NCBI GenBank assembly: GCA_028288385.1
Contig: JAQBNX010000184.1
Coordinates: forward strand, 1-6,949
Length of the DNA stretch: 6,949 nucleotides
Source of the DNA: Spirosoma sp.
Lineage (GTDB): Bacteria; Bacteroidota; Bacteroidia; Cytophagales; Spirosomataceae
Direction: 5' to 3'
Shown here piece after piece: positions 5,424 through 6,949 of this stretch (position 1 is its first letter; each line of letters opens with the position of its first letter). The notes below the pieces were generated by a model. The model was given only the letters and a program-made list of their open reading frames with translations. It was not told where the DNA came from and did not search any database. The translations under genes and the position numbers were made by a program.

Positions 5424-5711
5424 CTTTTTAAACGGAGCGCTAACTGTATTCCGGTTAATACCCAAGACGCGGGCAACATCGCGTACACCTGCTCCATTGA
5501 GTACCATTTTAGTGATCTGTTCTTTGACAAGCGGATCACGGGCCTTGTGAGTATAGGTTTGAACAAAGAGGTCCGCCGGTGCGGTTTGGCCGCAGTCATA
5601 ACATCGGTAGCGTTGAGTACCAGCGCGAGTTGTGCCATAGCCGGTCCGCCGGTGCAGTTTGACTTGTCGTGTTTGGCCACACTGCTTACAGACAACCGCT
5701 TCAAATACCAT
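5421..5711 (-). CDS. insA: IS1-family InsA-like zinc-finger/HTH protein
   Basis: 96 residues, close to InsA of IS1 (91). The N-terminal zinc-binding ribbon has C8-x-x-C11 and C37-x-x-C40 around TGYGTTRAGTQRYRC. The segment TYTHKARDPLVKEQITKMVLNGAGVRDVARVLGINRNTV (53-90) is the InsA helix-turn-helix. InsA alone binds the IS ends and represses transposase expression; fused to InsB' by -1 frameshifting it forms the transposase. The frame ends TTT AAA AAG TAG (5421-5432), an A-rich stretch at the expected frameshift position, though not the perfect A6C of IS1. The ATG at 5711 is 45 bp inside the IS end. With insB' broken, the only possible product is this DNA-binding half, which could still act on related IS copies. 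Confidence 0.8.
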   Translation of the reverse strand: MVFEAVVCKQCGQTRQVKLHRRTGYGTTRAGTQRYRCYDCGQTAPADLFVQTYTHKARDPLVKEQITKMVLNGAGVRDVARVLGINRNTVSAPFKK

Positions 5712-5852
5712 TCAAAATTATACCCCACTCAACGCAGGTAAGCCTAAGCCATTACCCACTAGTTTCGTTCATACACGGAGATTTGACGGTGGGGTCAGGT
5801 AGGCCGGTTATTGAATGAGTTCATCGATAATTGTCCCACGATACGGGTTGCA

Positions 5853-6949
5853 TCAGGGGTACACAATCTTGCCGCCAAGTAAAGTCAATACGCTACGGGT
5901 GGTGGGCAACTGTTGGGCGGGGATAGTAAATATATCCTGCGATAAGACCACTAAATCGGCCAGCTTCCCGGGCATCAAGGTGCCTTTGTATGCGTCGGCA
6001 AATTCAGCGTAGGCCGAACCAACCGTATAAGCCATGACGGCTTGTTGGCGGGTCATATTTTCAGCTGGATTGACTTGCTGCGTTGTTACCAGCCGTAAAT
6101 TAACATAGGGATTAATCAAGGCATCCGGGCCAATGGCAACCCGGATACCCATCTGAAGCCAGGTCCGCAGGGGACTGCGCAAGCCGTATTGGGGCGTATG
6201 GTCAACAACAATACCTAACTCGTTGACCAGTTGAGCGGCTGAGGCCGTTCGAATGCCCCCCCCATGCTCAAGACGCACCCGTTTGGGTTTCCATTGGTCA
6301 GCAGGGGCCAGTTCTTTCATCAGACCAAGGACCACCTGGGTCGTACTATCGCCCACACAATGCAGCATTAATTGTCGGTTACTCTTCAGGGCTTCCTTTA
6401 AGATCTGCCGGATCGTATCCAGGGGGAAATTTAACTGGCCATACCAGTTCATCCGGGACCGAATCGCATAGGGCTTGCTCATCAGGGCTGCTTGCTCAAT
6501 AGGGGTTCCATCCATCATATACTTGATGCCTGAAACATAAGTAAGTGACGTTAACAGGGAGTCGTTATGATTCCATTGGGCCAAATTACGACCCTGAGCT
6601 GACGTACTGGGCATGGGGATGATACGGGTTCTAAGTGGAAGGGCAGCCTCCTTAAAAATCCGGCGTGCTGCCTCTCCCTGGAGCATACTGCTCATATTCT
6701 GCACCGTTGTGATGCCTAAGCTTAATTGCTCACGCGCATGCACCTGAAGGGCTTTAATTAATTTGGCCGGCTCCGAGAGCACTAACGCTTGCCAGACGGG
6801 AAACTGGGCGTATTCATAGAAAGCCCCCGTAATGAATCGGCTGCCTTTGACGCGTTCGTACCAGCCAGCCAGCGGATCAGCCGCCGTATCGGATACGTGA
6901 ATGGCCTTTAGTACGGGCGTGTTGACGATCATACCATGACCCCAGGGTA
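5853..6949 (-). CDS. YtcJ-like amidohydrolase (amidohydrolase family 3), N-terminus outside the window
   Basis: The frame is open to the right edge. An ATG at 6932 exists, but the codons before it read PWGHG, part of the conserved GH.A..N segment of YtcJ proteins, so the gene continues upstream and about 360 residues are visible. In the numbering from that internal Met, landmarks are DPLAGW.ERVKG (19-30), LGITTVQNM (72-80), GIKYMMDGTP with K137 (likely the carboxylated metal-bridging Lys), MLHCVGD with H191, RLEHGG with H223, GPDA with D270 (catalytic Asp position), and the closing GTLMPGKLADLVVLSQD (317-333) typical of metal-dependent amidohydrolases. The first metal ligands (HxH) lie beyond the edge. 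The family hydrolyses cyclic amides or related C-N bonds; substrate unknown. Whether the missing N-terminus carries a signal peptide cannot be judged. A 96-bp spacer separates its stop from the IS1 remnant. Confidence 0.88.
   Translation of the reverse strand, partial: PWGHGMIVNTPVLKAIHVSDTAADPLAGWYERVKGSRFITGAFYEYAQFPVWQALVLSEPAKLIKALQVHAREQLSLGITTVQNMSSMLQGEAARRIFKEAALPLRTRIIPMPSTSAQGRNLAQWNHNDSLLTSLTYVSGIKYMMDGTPIEQAALMSKPYAIRSRMNWYGQLNFPLDTIRQILKEALKSNRQLMLHCVGDSTTQVVLGLMKELAPADQWKPKRVRLEHGGGIRTASAAQLVNELGIVVDHTPQYGLRSPLRTWLQMGIRVAIGPDALINPYVNLRLVTTQQVNPAENMTRQQAVMAYTVGSAYAEFADAYKGTLMPGKLADLVVLSQDIFTIPAQQLPTTRSVLTLLGGKIVYP

Larger units (their letters stand above)
5068..5756 (-). mobile_element. 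Decayed IS1-family insertion sequence
   Basis: The element contains an intact insA-like frame and a deleted insB'. Its insA-side end (minus strand, from 5756) begins GGTAATGGCTTAGGCTTACC, which lines up with the IS1 terminal repeat at GGT-ATG and CTTAC-TG. The other end is less clear. If the target duplication is CACTAGATA (5059-5067) against CACTAGTTT (5757-5765), 7 of 9 matching, the element spans 5068-5756 and starts GTCTGGCTTTCCCTGTTGA, sharing TGGCTT and CCTG/TTGA blocks with the first end. An alternative end is near 5085 (GACTATGGCTT). At about 689 bp it is shorter than IS1 (768 bp), in line with the internal deletion. It cannot move by itself. Confidence 0.72.

Noticed and set aside
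5387..5728. 113-codon minus-strand frame overlapping insA
   Set aside because: It is a shifted frame of insA without the zinc-finger or HTH residues; the correct continuation into insB' is the -1 frame, not this one.
6932..6932. ATG at 6932 as the amidohydrolase start
   Set aside because: Upstream in-frame codons PWGHG belong to a conserved family motif and the metal-binding HxH is missing, so the protein must start outside the window.

Overview
The window looks like an accessory region of a Bacteroidota chromosome, most likely a Cytophagales member such as a Spirosoma relative. This is inferred from the protein flavour (secreted clan GH-J glycoside hydrolase, YtcJ-type amidohydrolase, RES/Xre toxin-antitoxin pair, IS1-type InsA), from start codons mostly without a clear Shine-Dalgarno sequence, and from one AT-rich TTG / TAnnTTTG-like promoter. 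No RNA gene or CRISPR array was seen.

Layout, left to right. Bases 1-119 may hold the first 39 codons of a minus-strand gene running off the left edge. Bases 159-527 (minus) encode a small VOC/glyoxalase-fold protein, tightly bracketed by two exact 18-bp direct repeats and preceded by a perfect 20-bp inverted repeat. About 200 bp of a diverged repeat (copy 1) follows. Bases 828-1730 (minus) encode an extended SDR NAD-dependent epimerase/dehydratase. Bases 1829-2905 (minus) are a two-gene toxin-antitoxin operon: a Xre/DUF2384 antitoxin with an unusual insertion in its toxin-binding domain, then a RES-domain toxin with a GTG start. The 678-bp divergent intergenic region 2906-3583 holds the TA promoter/operator, copy 2 of the repeat with a minus-strand terminator inside it, two further hairpins and no convincing gene.

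Bases 3584-5068 (plus) encode a secreted GH32-like five-bladed propeller hydrolase with a C-terminal beta-rich domain. Its last codons abut a decayed IS1-family element (about 5068-5756, minus). In that element insA is intact, but insB' has lost roughly 165 bp and its frame. Bases 5853-6949 (minus) encode the C-terminal three quarters of a YtcJ-like amidohydrolase that continues past the right edge.

The genes do not form one pathway. The TA pair, the IS remnant, the duplicated non-coding elements and the single-gene spacing suggest a region built by successive insertions. The best candidates for something undescribed are the structured ~200-bp repeat found upstream of two unrelated genes, the repeat-bounded VOC gene, and the expanded antitoxin domain. 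No complete novel multi-gene system is visible.
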